A DNA stretch of 64,000 nt from JADLHS01 sp020848635 (GCA_037044975.1 JBAOIL010000037.1:186001-250000); one strand, 5' to 3'; counted from the stretch's first letter, positions 50,078 through 59,648 are shown. Translations and numbers: made by a program. The notes: generated from the sequence alone by a model not told the origin.

Positions 50078-50380
50078 TCACTTCAATTCAGAGAACGACT
50101 GCGGGCCAGCCGAATCGAATAAACGCGCGACGGCTCGCAGTCGCAAACTCAGCCAAAATGCAATGGCCATGACGATCAATGCGAAGCCTGCAACGCAAAC
50201 CTTCCAAGCTGAAGGGATCGTGGTAGCGCAAGCCACGGTGAGTGTCATCCCGCCGATAACGCCGAGGCAGGAACGCTCCATATCACGTACCGCTTGCGCA
50301 TCGGTGTGACCACGGCACGGAATCAAGATGCGGCGCCAGCGAGCAACGAACTCTTGTGCTTGTGTGGTAGTCATAATCAT
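50078..50380 (-). CDS. Small membrane protein, hypothetical
   Basis: 100 residues from the ATG at 50380 (98 from 50374). Two hydrophobic helices (CLGVIGGMTLTVACATTI and CVAGFALIVMAIAFWLSL) frame a short loop; the N-terminus is hydrophilic with WRRILIPCRGHTDAQ. I do not recognise a family. The composition is membrane-protein-like and not a shadow pattern. Confidence 0.5.
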   Translation of the reverse strand: MIMTTTQAQEFVARWRRILIPCRGHTDAQAVRDMERSCLGVIGGMTLTVACATTIPSAWKVCVAGFALIVMAIAFWLSLRLRAVARLFDSAGPQSFSELK

Positions 50381-50650
50381 AAACGTGTCGAGTGGCCTAC
50401 AGGTATTCGGTCGCAAGTTGCGGTCGAGTCACGAATCCCATAATGAAGTTCTATTTCAGGCCTCCTTCCGTGTCAACAAGGGTTCATTGCTTTTTCATCC
50501 ATGACGGTTGAACTCAAACTCCGGAGTGAAACCAGCGGATCGCCGGTTGGCGCCGTGAAATGAAGCGGCGGCCCGCCCGGACCGCCGTGACATCGGAGCC
50601 ACGCTGGAACACCCCGCAAAGGTGTCGCCGCCAGACGGGCGGGACGCAAT

Positions 50651-52630
50651 TTAGACAGCGGGGACCGGCGAAATCTTCTGGCCGCCGCTGGACGGGGCGG
50701 GCGGGGTTTGAAAGCTTTTCCAGAGGGTCAAAGGCAGGCAGCCGAGCACAATGAGGGCGACCTGGCTGCCGTTGAAGAGCATGAGCCATTTGAACGCGGC
50801 ATCCATGAAACCGTAGGCGTGCAGGCCGATACCGAGCATGTTCACGCCGAACCACGACCAGGCGGTGACGATGTTGCCAAAGAGGGCCAGGTTCATCAGG
50901 CCGCGGTCGGCCACCAGCTTGCCCCAGCGGGCGTGGAGAATCAGGACGTTCCAAATGACGATGAGCAGCGCGCCGTTCTCCTTCGGATCCCAACCCCAGA
51001 AGCGGCCCCACGATTGGTCGGCCCAAATGCCGCCGAGCACGGTGCCGGTGAAGCTGAATAGCGCAGCGAAACAGACGATGGCATAAACCATTTTCCCCAG
51101 CGCCTGACCGAGTTTGGTCGCACTGCCGGCTTTGCCAACTTGCGCGGCAAGCAAGGGGGTGAAGAGGCCGAGAATGACGTAGGCCATGGCCAGCGTTCCG
51201 GCTACGAAAGTCGAGGCGTAGCCGAGCGTCACCACGACGACGTGGGTGGCGAGCCAGAAGTTGGTGTCGAGTACGGCGCGCATCATTTCCATGGTGTCGC
51301 CGCCAAGCGCGAGGTTGTGGGCGATGAGCAGCGTGACAAACCCGGCCAAGGCCGCCACCGCGCTGCCGAGGCCGACTTTGTAAACGCGTTCCAGCACCAG
51401 CCCCAAGCCGCAGGCACCCCAGCCAATGAAGATGGCGGAGGAATACAGGTTCGTTACCGGCGGGCGGCCTTCCAGCACCATGCGGTAGATCAGCCCGAAC
51501 GTGTGAACGACAAACGCCAGGGCGATGAGGTAGTATGCGGAACGCCGCAAGGACTCGGACAGGTTCGGGGACACGCCGTAAGTCAGCAACGCGCCGCCGG
51601 CCAGGACAAAGGCAAAGATGTAAATGATGGTGGCGTGCAGGAAGATTTTAATCCGGTTGAAATAATACTCCGAGCTCCCCTTGCCGACTTCCTTGGCGAA
51701 CTGCGGCGCAAGCCAGGCTTGGTACTCCGCCACGGCCCGATTGAACTCCGCCGCGTTGCCGTGGGCGTACGCCTCGGCCATCTGGGCGTAATGGCCGACG
51801 GCGGGGTGGATCGGGCGGCCTTGAATGGCACCGATCAAGCTGGTGCCGACGTTGAGCCAGCCCTGCCGGTCCGTCGCCGGATCCGCGGGCGGGATGACCA
51901 GCGGATAGGCCATGTTCGCCAGCGCATCGAACTGCTGGGCGAGGCCGGCGAATTTGCGCAGCGCGTCTTGATCCACGGTGCCGCCGGCCTGCTGGGCCCG
52001 AAACGCCGCCAGCCCAGCCGGCAGGGCGGCCTGATATTCGGCAATCAACCCGGCAAAGTTGTGGGTTTCGGTGGGCTGGAGGCTGTTTTTCAGCCGTTGA
52101 TACAGGACGACGGCATTGCCGAGCTTCAGGACCTGTTTCTGGTAGGTGGTGCGTTGGGCGTCCTCGATCTCGCCGGCTTTCCGGCTTTGCGCGCCGATTT
52201 CACCCAGCACCGGGCCCAGTTCTTCAAAGGTGTAATAACGCAGACCGGATTTCTCGACCCCCTTGTCGCCCAGCTTGAGTTCGCTGATGAGTTCAGGATG
52301 ATGAATCAGAAAGATCGGGCGGGTGTCGGCGACCTCGGGTTTGAAGAAGGTTTCGAGCAGCCAGTCGGTGGAGCTGAGCTTTTTCGGGTGATGCCAGAAT
52401 TTCCAGGAGGGCACTTCCTCAAGCGGCACGTCACCGGTGCTTCGGATTTGGAGCAGGGCATTGCGCGCGACGGAGTCGAAGGGCTGGATGCGACCATTGA
52501 GCAGCACGGGCAGGCGGCCAAAATCACGGGCATGCAGTTCGCCGTCCGCTTTGGGCAGCATGACGACGACGATTTCCGTGGCGAACAGCCCGAGGAAGAA
52601 CCACGGCAGGATTTTGTAGAAGGCTTTCAT
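50651..52630 (-). CDS. ccsA: Cytochrome c biogenesis protein CcsA (with a large N-terminal domain)
   Basis: 659 residues from the ATG at 52630, the codon overlapping the resB stop by four bases. The C-terminal 300 residues contain the CcsA haem-handling domain: NLYSSAIFIGWGACGLGLVLE, and the tryptophan-rich WGRFWGWDPKENGALLIVIW, in which the WWD motif and flanking His residues bind haem. The first 330 residues after one membrane helix form a periplasmic domain not present in plain CcsA, rich in Gln and Lys. System II cytochrome c maturation: CcsA-ResB (CcsBA) exports haem and attaches it to apocytochromes. Confidence 0.88.
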   Translation of the reverse strand: MKAFYKILPWFFLGLFATEIVVVMLPKADGELHARDFGRLPVLLNGRIQPFDSVARNALLQIRSTGDVPLEEVPSWKFWHHPKKLSSTDWLLETFFKPEVADTRPIFLIHHPELISELKLGDKGVEKSGLRYYTFEELGPVLGEIGAQSRKAGEIEDAQRTTYQKQVLKLGNAVVLYQRLKNSLQPTETHNFAGLIAEYQAALPAGLAAFRAQQAGGTVDQDALRKFAGLAQQFDALANMAYPLVIPPADPATDRQGWLNVGTSLIGAIQGRPIHPAVGHYAQMAEAYAHGNAAEFNRAVAEYQAWLAPQFAKEVGKGSSEYYFNRIKIFLHATIIYIFAFVLAGGALLTYGVSPNLSESLRRSAYYLIALAFVVHTFGLIYRMVLEGRPPVTNLYSSAIFIGWGACGLGLVLERVYKVGLGSAVAALAGFVTLLIAHNLALGGDTMEMMRAVLDTNFWLATHVVVVTLGYASTFVAGTLAMAYVILGLFTPLLAAQVGKAGSATKLGQALGKMVYAIVCFAALFSFTGTVLGGIWADQSWGRFWGWDPKENGALLIVIWNVLILHARWGKLVADRGLMNLALFGNIVTAWSWFGVNMLGIGLHAYGFMDAAFKWLMLFNGSQVALIVLGCLPLTLWKSFQTPPAPSSGGQKISPVPAV

Positions 52631-53772
52631 GCGGATTTTCGTTTCGAGGCAAAGCGAACCAGGTGGGTCATGAATTGCAGCACCATGCCCGCCGCCACCA
52701 TCACGCACGCAAAATACGGCGTGAGCCAGCTGGGGTTGTGAACAACCTGGAGCACCGTGCCCTGATCGTCCTTGTCAAAGCTGGCCTGATAAAAAGTCTC
52801 GCCCGCATAGCGCAGCGGATTGTTCATGTAGATGAGAACTTCCCGATCCTCCCCCGTATCCGGCTGGCGCAGCCGCACCCGGCTGGAAAAGTTCTTGGGA
52901 ATGTCCGTGCCGGCGTAGCGGTCGTGTTTGAACTCTACGAGGTGCAGGTTGAAAGGCTTGTAATACCGCGTCGGGCGCAAGGCCAGTTGATAGGTCCGGC
53001 CGTTGTGTTTGAACTCCTGCGGGTGCGAGAGGAAACCGGAGACGAGATAGGTGCCGAACGAAGCCTGCGGCGTCAGCAATTCCACGATGCCGGATGGCAT
53101 GTCGCGTTCGTCCATTTTGGTGACGTGGGGCAATGCACGCCACCAGATGCCCGACCCCACACCGGCAGTCACCTTCACTTCGGTGTAGCCCTCGGCGGGC
53201 TTTTCCGTAAGGGAGGAATTGCCGTGGAAAGTCTTCACCCTGACGGTGAAGGGCAGGTCCGCGTGGGTGACGTCGCCGCCTTGTGTCAGCAAGGGACTGG
53301 GGATCGCCACCACCTGATCTCTCGTCGGATCGGTGGTGTCAACAATGGCCAACTCGTAGGCCATGGAAGCTTCGGAATAATTCTTCGTCTCGCCGTTGCG
53401 GAGGTGCATCATGCTTTCCGTGGAGAGCACATCGGTGAGCAACTGGCCAAGCAGCAATAACACGACGCCCAGATGAATCAATACAATGCCCCATTTCTTT
53501 TTGCCAGGCTGATAGTAGCGCAGGTGCGCCGAGAACAAATTGATCAGCAACAAGCCACCGACCAGATAGCCGCCGGGAAAAATCGGGAGGCGGAAACTGG
53601 AGCCCGCCGGCGACCAGAAGATGAAGAAGCTGCGGAAGAATTCGTTCTGCGCCTTGTAGAGCCCGACGTTCACCTGCGCAATCGTGCCCCAGAAAACAAG
53701 GATGAGCCCCACCGCCAGCAGGACGACGGTCAGCCGGAGGGAGGTGAAGAATTTGTAAAGGCGGTCGAGCAT
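52627..53772 (-). CDS. resB: ResB/Ccs1-like cytochrome c biogenesis protein
   Basis: 381 residues. It begins with membrane helices (LRLTVVLLAVGLILVFWGTIAQ) and LINLFSAHLRYYQ, then WGIVLIHLGVVLLLLGQLLTD. The large periplasmic beta-domain follows, and a last helix (FACVMVAAGMVLQFMTHLVRFA). These match the ResB family that works with CcsA in cytochrome c synthesis. It overlaps ccsA by four bases and starts 2 nt after the lipoprotein gene upstream, so the three are co-transcribed. Confidence 0.87.
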   Translation of the reverse strand: MLDRLYKFFTSLRLTVVLLAVGLILVFWGTIAQVNVGLYKAQNEFFRSFFIFWSPAGSSFRLPIFPGGYLVGGLLLINLFSAHLRYYQPGKKKWGIVLIHLGVVLLLLGQLLTDVLSTESMMHLRNGETKNYSEASMAYELAIVDTTDPTRDQVVAIPSPLLTQGGDVTHADLPFTVRVKTFHGNSSLTEKPAEGYTEVKVTAGVGSGIWWRALPHVTKMDERDMPSGIVELLTPQASFGTYLVSGFLSHPQEFKHNGRTYQLALRPTRYYKPFNLHLVEFKHDRYAGTDIPKNFSSRVRLRQPDTGEDREVLIYMNNPLRYAGETFYQASFDKDDQGTVLQVVHNPSWLTPYFACVMVAAGMVLQFMTHLVRFASKRKSA

Positions 53773-53773
53773 G

Positions 53774-54950
53774 TCAGTATTTTACGGTTTGGACGAACTT
53801 GGTGAAGGCCGGCTTCTGGCTCTCGACCACTTTCGCGTCGCCCATTAGTTTGTAAAACCATGCCTGACCGGACTGCAACACCATCACCCCCACCAAGGAC
53901 GCCGGCTGGCCCGTTCGACCATCGGTGCCGCTCATCTCGATGACCGTCGCCATGCCGGTTGCCACGTGGAATTTCCATTGCCGCTTTCTGCAGCTCCGCC
54001 GCCGTCCACGGTGTCTGGCCCAATTGCCCGCGCCAGCGATTCACATTCGCCGCCAACCCGCCGCCATCGCCGGCGGACATGCTGACATTCACCGCGGCCT
54101 GCGCGCCGCCGTCGCCGGTCAAGGCGAATTTCGCCACCAGGAATTGTCCGCCGGGGATTTCCTTCCAGCCCGGCGGCACCTCCCATTTCGGCTTGCCTTC
54201 GCTCGAGACAGCGACCGCCGCAGGCGCGGCCGGGGCCGAAGGGACGACAGAAATATCGGGATGGCCGGCCGGCAAAGTCTCGCCGCCGATCGGGGAAGGT
54301 CTGACCGTCGCTTCGCCGACCTCGTACTTAACCGATTTGAGGAAAGCGATGAACGCGGATTTCCCCTTCGCCACCAACGGGTCATTGCCCGTCATCTTAA
54401 AGAACCACGCCATGCCGTCACGCTGTTGAATCACGCCGAGGATGCGAGTTGGATCGCCCGATCCACTGGCCGCGCCCGCCACGTCGTAGAGTTGGGCTGG
54501 TTGACCCGCGATTTCGACCGCCTCGGCGGCTTTTGACAGTTCTTCCGCTGATAACGGGGCCAGGCCAACCTGGCCGCGCCAGCGATTGACGTTGGATTCG
54601 GTCCCGCCCGCCGCACCAGGCAGGGGAATCACACTCACATCCGCCTGCTTGCCGCCGTCGTCCTTTACATTGAAGGATGCGACGCGCATCTGGCCGGGGG
54701 GCGTTTCATTCCAGCCTTCCGGCTTGGTCCAACTCAGACGCGGCGTAGCCGCGACCGGGGCTGACGGCGCACCCCCAGACACATCCGGATGGCCGGCGGG
54801 CAAACCCGCCGCCGTCATCGCCGGCGCTTCCTTGGGCACACGATAGGATTGGGTATCATCCCGACCGCACGCACCCAGCAGCATTCCGAGCAAAAGCACC
54901 GTCCCCGTCCGGGTTGGGCGGCTGTTAGCGAAATGAATGATCAAATTCAT
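53774..54950 (-). CDS. Lipoprotein with a duplicated domain, first gene of the ccs operon (one frameshift)
   Basis: 391 residues after removing one extra A (53972-53974 on the plus strand shows TTT). The signal peptide ends LLGACG, a lipobox. Two tandem copies of a roughly 165-residue unit follow: both start LPAGHPD, contain a VNRWRGQ segment, and end SVKY or TVKY. In both copies the C-terminal part reads like MAWFFKMTG or AWFYKLMG. Function unknown; the operon position with resB and ccsA suggests a role in cytochrome c maturation or its control. The duplication could allow two binding sites. Confidence 0.75.
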
Positions 54951-55105
54951 CGCAAGGTTCTACTTTCTTTACCCCCAAACCGCAAGCTGTCCTTTGTGCG
55001 AACCCGATCCGCTATTGCCCGCCGGCCAGACGGGATGGCCCGGATCGCCCCGCCGGTCGGCTTCCCCCCGTCATTTCAAGCGGTCCTGCCGGCTCAAGCG
55101 CGAGA

Positions 55106-55134
55106 TTGACATGCCGCGCCGCCGTTTTTAGCCT
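55106..55134 (+). promoter_or_regulatory. Promoter of purA
   Basis: TTGACA (55106-55111), 17 nt, TAGCCT (55129-55134). Transcription would start near 55141, so the purA leader is about 71 nt. The hexamer TAGCCT is the same as at the HNH and GH78 promoters. Confidence 0.6.
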
Positions 55135-55140
55135 CTGCCC

Positions 55141-55190
55141 GCAAAGATGTGAACGCTTTGCCCCGAACCTCCGGTTCGGGGATTTTTATT
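55141..55190 (+). terminator. Leader hairpins with an intrinsic-terminator shape, upstream of purA
   Basis: Two hairpins are adjacent in the leader. The first pairs GCAAAG (55141-55146) with CTTTGC (55156-55161). The second pairs CCCCGAACC with GGTTCGGGG (55161-55181, 9 bp, loop TCC) and is followed by ATTTTTATT. The second hairpin is a textbook terminator but lies between promoter and purA start, so it may act as an attenuator. Alternatively it ends a short transcript. Confidence 0.6.
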
Positions 55191-55211
55191 GGGTTCAGAC
55201 CGCTTTAATTT

Positions 55212-56481
55212 ATGGCAAATACGATTCTCGTCGGCGCCCAGTGGGGCGACGAAGGCAAAGGCAAGATCATTGACGTGCTCACCGAGCAGGCGGATGTGGT
55301 CGTCCGTTACGCGGGCGGCAACAACGCCGGGCACACCGTCTGGGTCAACCAGAAGAAATACGTCCTGCACCTGATCCCGTCCGGCATTCTGCGCAAAAAC
55401 AAACTCTGCGTCATCGGCAACGGCGTGGTGATTGACCCCGTGGGCCTCGTCAACGAAATCAATGGCCTGCACAAACTCGGCATCAAGGTCGGCAAAAACC
55501 TCGTCGTGAGCGAGACCGCGCACGTCGTCCTGCCCTACCACCGCGAACTGGACGCCCAACGCGAGGTGCTCAAGGGCAAAAACAAGATCGGCACCACCAA
55601 GCGCGGCATCGGCCCGGCCTACGGCGACAAAGCCGCCCGCGTCGGCCTGCGCATGGGCGATTTGATTGATCCGGCACGACTGGAGGCGAAGCTGTCGCTC
55701 CGCATCAAGGAAAACAACATCGTGCTCAAGTCGCTCGGCGCGAAACCGCTTTCGTTCAAACAGGTCTTCGCCGAATACAACCAGGCCGGCAAGTTCCTGA
55801 AGCCGTTCGTCACCAACACGGTCGTGCTCCTGCACGACGCCATGCTGCAGCGGCGCCGACCTGTTGTTCGAAGGCGCGCAAGGCACGTTCCTCGACATTG
55901 ACCACGGCACGTATCCGTTCGTGACGTCGTCGAACACCACGGCCGGCGGCGCTTGCACCGGCTCGGGCGTGCCGCCGCATCGGATGGACCGCGTCGTCGG
56001 CGTGATGAAGGCTTACACCACGCGCGTGGGCGAAGGGCCGTTGCCGACGGAGAACCAGGAGATTTCCGACCTGCTGCACGGCATGGGCCGCGAATTCGGC
56101 GCCACCACGGGCCGCGCGCGCCGCTGCGGCTGGTTTGATTCCGTCGCCACGCGCCATGCCACGATGGTGAACGGCATTGACGATCTCGCGGTCACCAACC
56201 TCGACGGTCTCGATACGGTGGAAACCATCCGCGTGTGCGTCGCCTATCGTCACGGGAAGAAGCGCTACGATTACATGCCCAACGACGCCGAAGTGCTGGC
56301 GGCGTGCGAACCGGTGTATGCCGAGTTCGAAGGCTGGCGCACACCCACGGACAAATGCAAAACGTGGAAGCAGCTTCCGCCCAAGGCCCGCGCCTACCTG
56401 AAAGCCATCGCCGAACTGACCGGCGCGAAGCTGTTCATCGCCTCCGTCGGCCCCGGACGAGACCAGACGATCTTTGTCTGA
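55212..56481 (+). CDS. purA: Adenylosuccinate synthetase (one frameshift)
   Basis: 422 residues after repair of an extra base near 55851-55855. PurA joins IMP and aspartate with GTP hydrolysis, the first committed step to AMP. The GTP site is GAQWGDEGKGKIIDVL near residue 8 with DEGKGK, and YAGGNNAGHT carries the conserved His-containing loop; KRGIGPAYGDKAARVGLR, GATTGRARRCGW and the C-terminal GPGRDQTI complete the family. Because purA is essential in most bacteria, the break is probably an error. Leader hairpins precede it and a REPIN begins at the base after the stop codon. Confidence 0.95.
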
Positions 56482-56612
56482 GGAGCGCGGCTGTGTGCGC
56501 CAGCACCAGCCGCAGCACGACGGCGCTTGGTGGGGCGAGCGTCCTCGCGAGCCGATTCACCAACAGCGTCACCAGCCTGCTGCGACTGGTCTTTCAGACA
56601 CAGTCGCGCTCC
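56482..56612. repeat. REPIN-like element directly after purA
   Basis: Left arm GGAGCGCGGCTGTGT (56482-56496) and right arm ACACAGTCGCGCTCC (56598-56612) pair at 14 of 15 positions; inside, CCAGCCGCAGCA and TGCTGCGACTGG pair almost fully. Each arm is a roughly 35-nt REP-like unit. The element starts at the base following the purA stop codon. Confidence 0.75.
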
Positions 56613-56669
56613 AGCAGAATGGCAAAGTCCGCGCTTGACTCGCGGCGGGCTTGGGTGGACAAACGTGGC

Positions 56670-57893
56670 ATGGGTGCAAAAAACAGGCTGCGGGCCGCGA
56701 CTGTCGCGGGCTTTCTGTTGACGGGATTCTCTTTCGCGTTCGCTCAAACATGGGAACCGACGGGCGCACCTGCTTTGAATTGGCAGTCAATTGCCGCTTC
56801 GGCAGACGCGACCAAGTTATTCGCCGTTAACGCCCGCTGGAATGCAGCAAGTCAGGCGATTTACCGCTCCACCAACTCCGGGGCGACTTGGGATACCGCC
56901 CCAGCGCCCAGCGAACCTTGGTGGTTCATCAGTTGTTCCGCCGATGGCAACAAGCTGCTCGCAACCAGTTCAAAGGTCTTCCTCTCCTACGATTCCGGAA
57001 ACACATGGAATCAAACTTCCGACACCAACATTTGGGGCGGCGCATGCGCTTCCTCAGCAGATGGAAGCCGGCTGCTCGTCGCCAGTGGCGGAGTCTTCGT
57101 TTCAACAAACTCAGGCACCAATTGGAGTTACTCCTCTTGGCCCAGCCCTCCGTGGCGAGCGGCAGCTTCCTCAGCCGATGGCTCTACTTTCGTTCTCGCA
57201 GGATCGTTCACAACCTATCATTACGTCACCGGCCAAGTCGCGATTTCGACAAATTCGGGAGTCACGTGGTGGCCGGCGGATTTGCCGGAATGCATGGGCT
57301 GGACATGTGCAGCTGTTTCCGCCGATGAAGCCAAACTGGCGGCGGCGGCCGAGAATGCGTGCGAGTGGAGTCCTTGGATATACATTTCAACGAACCGGGG
57401 TATTACCTGGCACCCAACATCAGCACCGCAAACACGATGGGGTTCCGTGGATTTTTCATCGGATGGCACAATGCTCCTAGCCGCAGATGTTGGCGAATTC
57501 ATTAACGGCAAGCTGATCCATTATTCAACAAATATGGGGGACACTTGGACTTCGGCAGGCACACTTTCAACCAATTGGTCTTCGTTAGTATGTTCCGCTG
57601 ATGGCAACAAACTGGTTGCCGCCGCAGGATCGGGTATGTCACCGACCGGGCTGATCTACACCTGGCAATCTACGCCTTCACCCAAGTTAACTATCACACC
57701 CTCCGCCAGCGGCCTGCTCATTTCGTGGATTGTGCCCTCGATGCCTTTCGTGTTACAGGAGAACGCCGATTTGAACACGCCGGACTGGACGGCTGTCCCA
57801 ATGACACCGATTTTGAATCTGACCAATCTGCATCACGAGGTGACCGTGCCGTTGTCCGGCACGAACCGGTTCTTCCGGCTCCAGCGCCTTTGA
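56670..57893 (+). CDS. Secreted BNR/Asp-box repeat protein
   Basis: 407 residues from the ATG at 56670, which gives a signal peptide (AATVAGFLLTGFSFAFAQ). The body is built of about six repeats of the STNSGATWDTA or STNSGTNWSY type separated by SADGNKL or SADGS segments, a beta-propeller design like sialidase-type BNR repeats but without a catalytic set. It ends with an Ig-like or C-terminal domain. Function unknown. The gene lies between purA and uppS (1-nt gap to uppS), so it may share a transcript with uppS. Confidence 0.75.
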   Translation: MGAKNRLRAATVAGFLLTGFSFAFAQTWEPTGAPALNWQSIAASADATKLFAVNARWNAASQAIYRSTNSGATWDTAPAPSEPWWFISCSADGNKLLATSSKVFLSYDSGNTWNQTSDTNIWGGACASSADGSRLLVASGGVFVSTNSGTNWSYSSWPSPPWRAAASSADGSTFVLAGSFTTYHYVTGQVAISTNSGVTWWPADLPECMGWTCAAVSADEAKLAAAAENACEWSPWIYISTNRGITWHPTSAPQTRWGSVDFSSDGTMLLAADVGEFINGKLIHYSTNMGDTWTSAGTLSTNWSSLVCSADGNKLVAAAGSGMSPTGLIYTWQSTPSPKLTITPSASGLLISWIVPSMPFVLQENADLNTPDWTAVPMTPILNLTNLHHEVTVPLSGTNRFFRLQRL

Positions 57894-57894
57894 C

Positions 57895-58633
57895 ATGAGC
57901 AGCGCCGTTCCCCACCTCTCCACGGAAGCCAAAGCCCAGTTGCCCCAGCACGTCGCCATTATCATGGATGGCAACGGGCGTTGGGCCAAACAACGTCACC
58001 TGCCCCGCATTGAAGGTCACCGGCAGGGCGCGGAGTCGGCGCGGGTCATCATCCGCACCGCGGGCGATCTCGGCATCAAGTATCTCACGCTCTACGCCTT
58101 TTCCGCCGAGAATTGGAATCGCCCCAAGGACGAGGTGGATACGTTGATGAAGTATCTCATCAACTATCTCAAGTCCGAGACACCCGACCTGAACAAGAAC
58201 AACGTCCGGCTCGAAGCCATCGGCCAGATTTACCGGTTGCCGGAAAACGTGCAGGAACAGCTTCGCAAATCCATCCAGACGCTCTCGAAGAACAACGGCC
58301 TCACGCTGGTGCTTGGCCTTGAGCTACGGCGGGCGCAATGAGATCGTGGAAGGCGTCCGCGCCATTGCCGAGAAAGTCCGGCGCGGCCAGCTCGAACCTG
58401 CCGACATCACGGAGCAGACGGTTTCACAGCATCTCTGGACGCGCGCCATGCCGGACCCGGATTTGTTGATCCGCACCAGCGGCGAGATGCGCGTGAGCAA
58501 TTTCCTGCTCTGGCAGATCTCCTACGCCGAATTCGTCATCACGCCGACGCTCTGGCCGGACTTCCGCAAGCCGCAGTTCTACGCGGCGCTGGAGGAATAC
58601 GCCAAGCGGCATCGGCGCTTCGGCGGGGTGTGA
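57895..58633 (+). CDS. uppS: Undecaprenyl diphosphate synthase (one frameshift)
   Basis: 245 residues after repair of an extra G near 58315 (CTTGGCC for CTTGCC). Isoprenyl transferase that makes the C55 lipid carrier for peptidoglycan. Motifs: AIIMDGNGRWAKQR (catalytic Asp and DGNGRWA loop), HRQGAES, LTLYAFSAENW, and, past the break, LLIRTSGEMRVSNFLLWQISYAEFVI (conserved RTSGE). As an essential gene, the break is almost surely an error. Its start is 1 nt from the BNR gene stop. Confidence 0.95.
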
Positions 58634-58735
58634 TCCAAGCGACCACGATGCGTCAACCCTTCGCCCAGCCGCTGGCTCTGGTGTTCAACGCCAAGGGAGG
58701 TGGCGGTGCAACCCCCACTCCCGGAGTCTCCGCGA

Positions 58736-59539
58736 TCAAAGCCGTTCCATCTGTGACGCTTGAACCTCGGCGCGATGAGCAAACGCGGCGTTGGGGTTGA
58801 GATTTCCAGCCTGCGACCGCCCCCCGCCGGCCGAGCTCCCCTGGCCCTGCACCGCGTCAGCAATCAATCGGGCCGCCTCCTCAAAGCCTATCAGGCCCGT
58901 ATTGAGACACAGATGATAGAGGAGTGGATCGTCAATATCCGCCTTGAGGTATTTCCGGAGGTAACGGCGACGTCCGGCGTCTTCGCGCAGGCAGAACGCC
59001 CGGGCCGCCCGCGGGTTCAGGCCATAAGTCGTGGTGGCGTGTTCGACCCGCGCCGTCAACGGGGCCACCAGACGGACATGGATGACGTTCGGGCGCTTCG
59101 CCGTGATGACATTGCCACCGCGACCAATGATGATGGCATTGCCCAGCTCCGCCAGCTTCAAAATGGTTTCGCTCGTCTGCTGGATCATGGTCCACGAGGC
59201 CGGGCGCAGGCCGAACAGTTCGTCCACGATGTCCTGCAATTCCGTCATCCGGTCCTCGGGCAGGAATTTCGCGAGGCGGGCGGGCAGGTTGTGATCGGCC
59301 AGGACGGCTTCCATGAGGTTGCGGTCAAAGACGGTCCACGGCGGTTCGCCGGCGGGAGTGGTCTGCTGGAGGCGCGCGGCGAGCTTGTCCGCCACGACGC
59401 GGGCGCCGCAACCCGCCTGGCGGGAGAGGGTCACGGCCCGGCGCACCGGGGCGTGGATTCCGTGCGAAACGTATCCGTCCGGATTCATCTGCAGGTTGAT
59501 GAACGAAAGACAATGGTCGAGGCCGGCGGGATCATTCAT
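58736..59539 (-). CDS. Cytidylate kinase-like family protein
   Basis: 267 residues. The N-terminal segment AVTLSRQAGCGARVVADKLAARL is the P-loop-like start of the PF13189 family, which resembles cytidylate kinase; the expected GxxGxGK is altered, so catalytic use is doubtful. Later segments WTVFDRNLMEAVL, IIGRGGNVITAKRPNVIHVRLVAP and YLRKYLKADIDDPLLYHLCLNTG match the family. Its role in these bacteria is unknown. It faces recQ across a 296-nt divergent region. Confidence 0.8.
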   Translation of the reverse strand: MNDPAGLDHCLSFINLQMNPDGYVSHGIHAPVRRAVTLSRQAGCGARVVADKLAARLQQTTPAGEPPWTVFDRNLMEAVLADHNLPARLAKFLPEDRMTELQDIVDELFGLRPASWTMIQQTSETILKLAELGNAIIIGRGGNVITAKRPNVIHVRLVAPLTARVEHATTTYGLNPRAARAFCLREDAGRRRYLRKYLKADIDDPLLYHLCLNTGLIGFEEAARLIADAVQGQGSSAGGGRSQAGNLNPNAAFAHRAEVQASQMERL

Positions 59540-59648
59540 AGCAGTTTTCCTTGGTTGGGCGGGCGGCGGGCGTCACCCCTCCGTCGGCGGGGTTTACCGG
59601 CCTTCGCGGCAGCAGGATGGATTTCATCGATTAACTTTTGCGACCGGA

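Noticed and set aside
55212..56481. Two separate purA-related genes
   Set aside because: The two halves are consecutive parts of one PurA, and deleting one base joins them with correct length and motifs.
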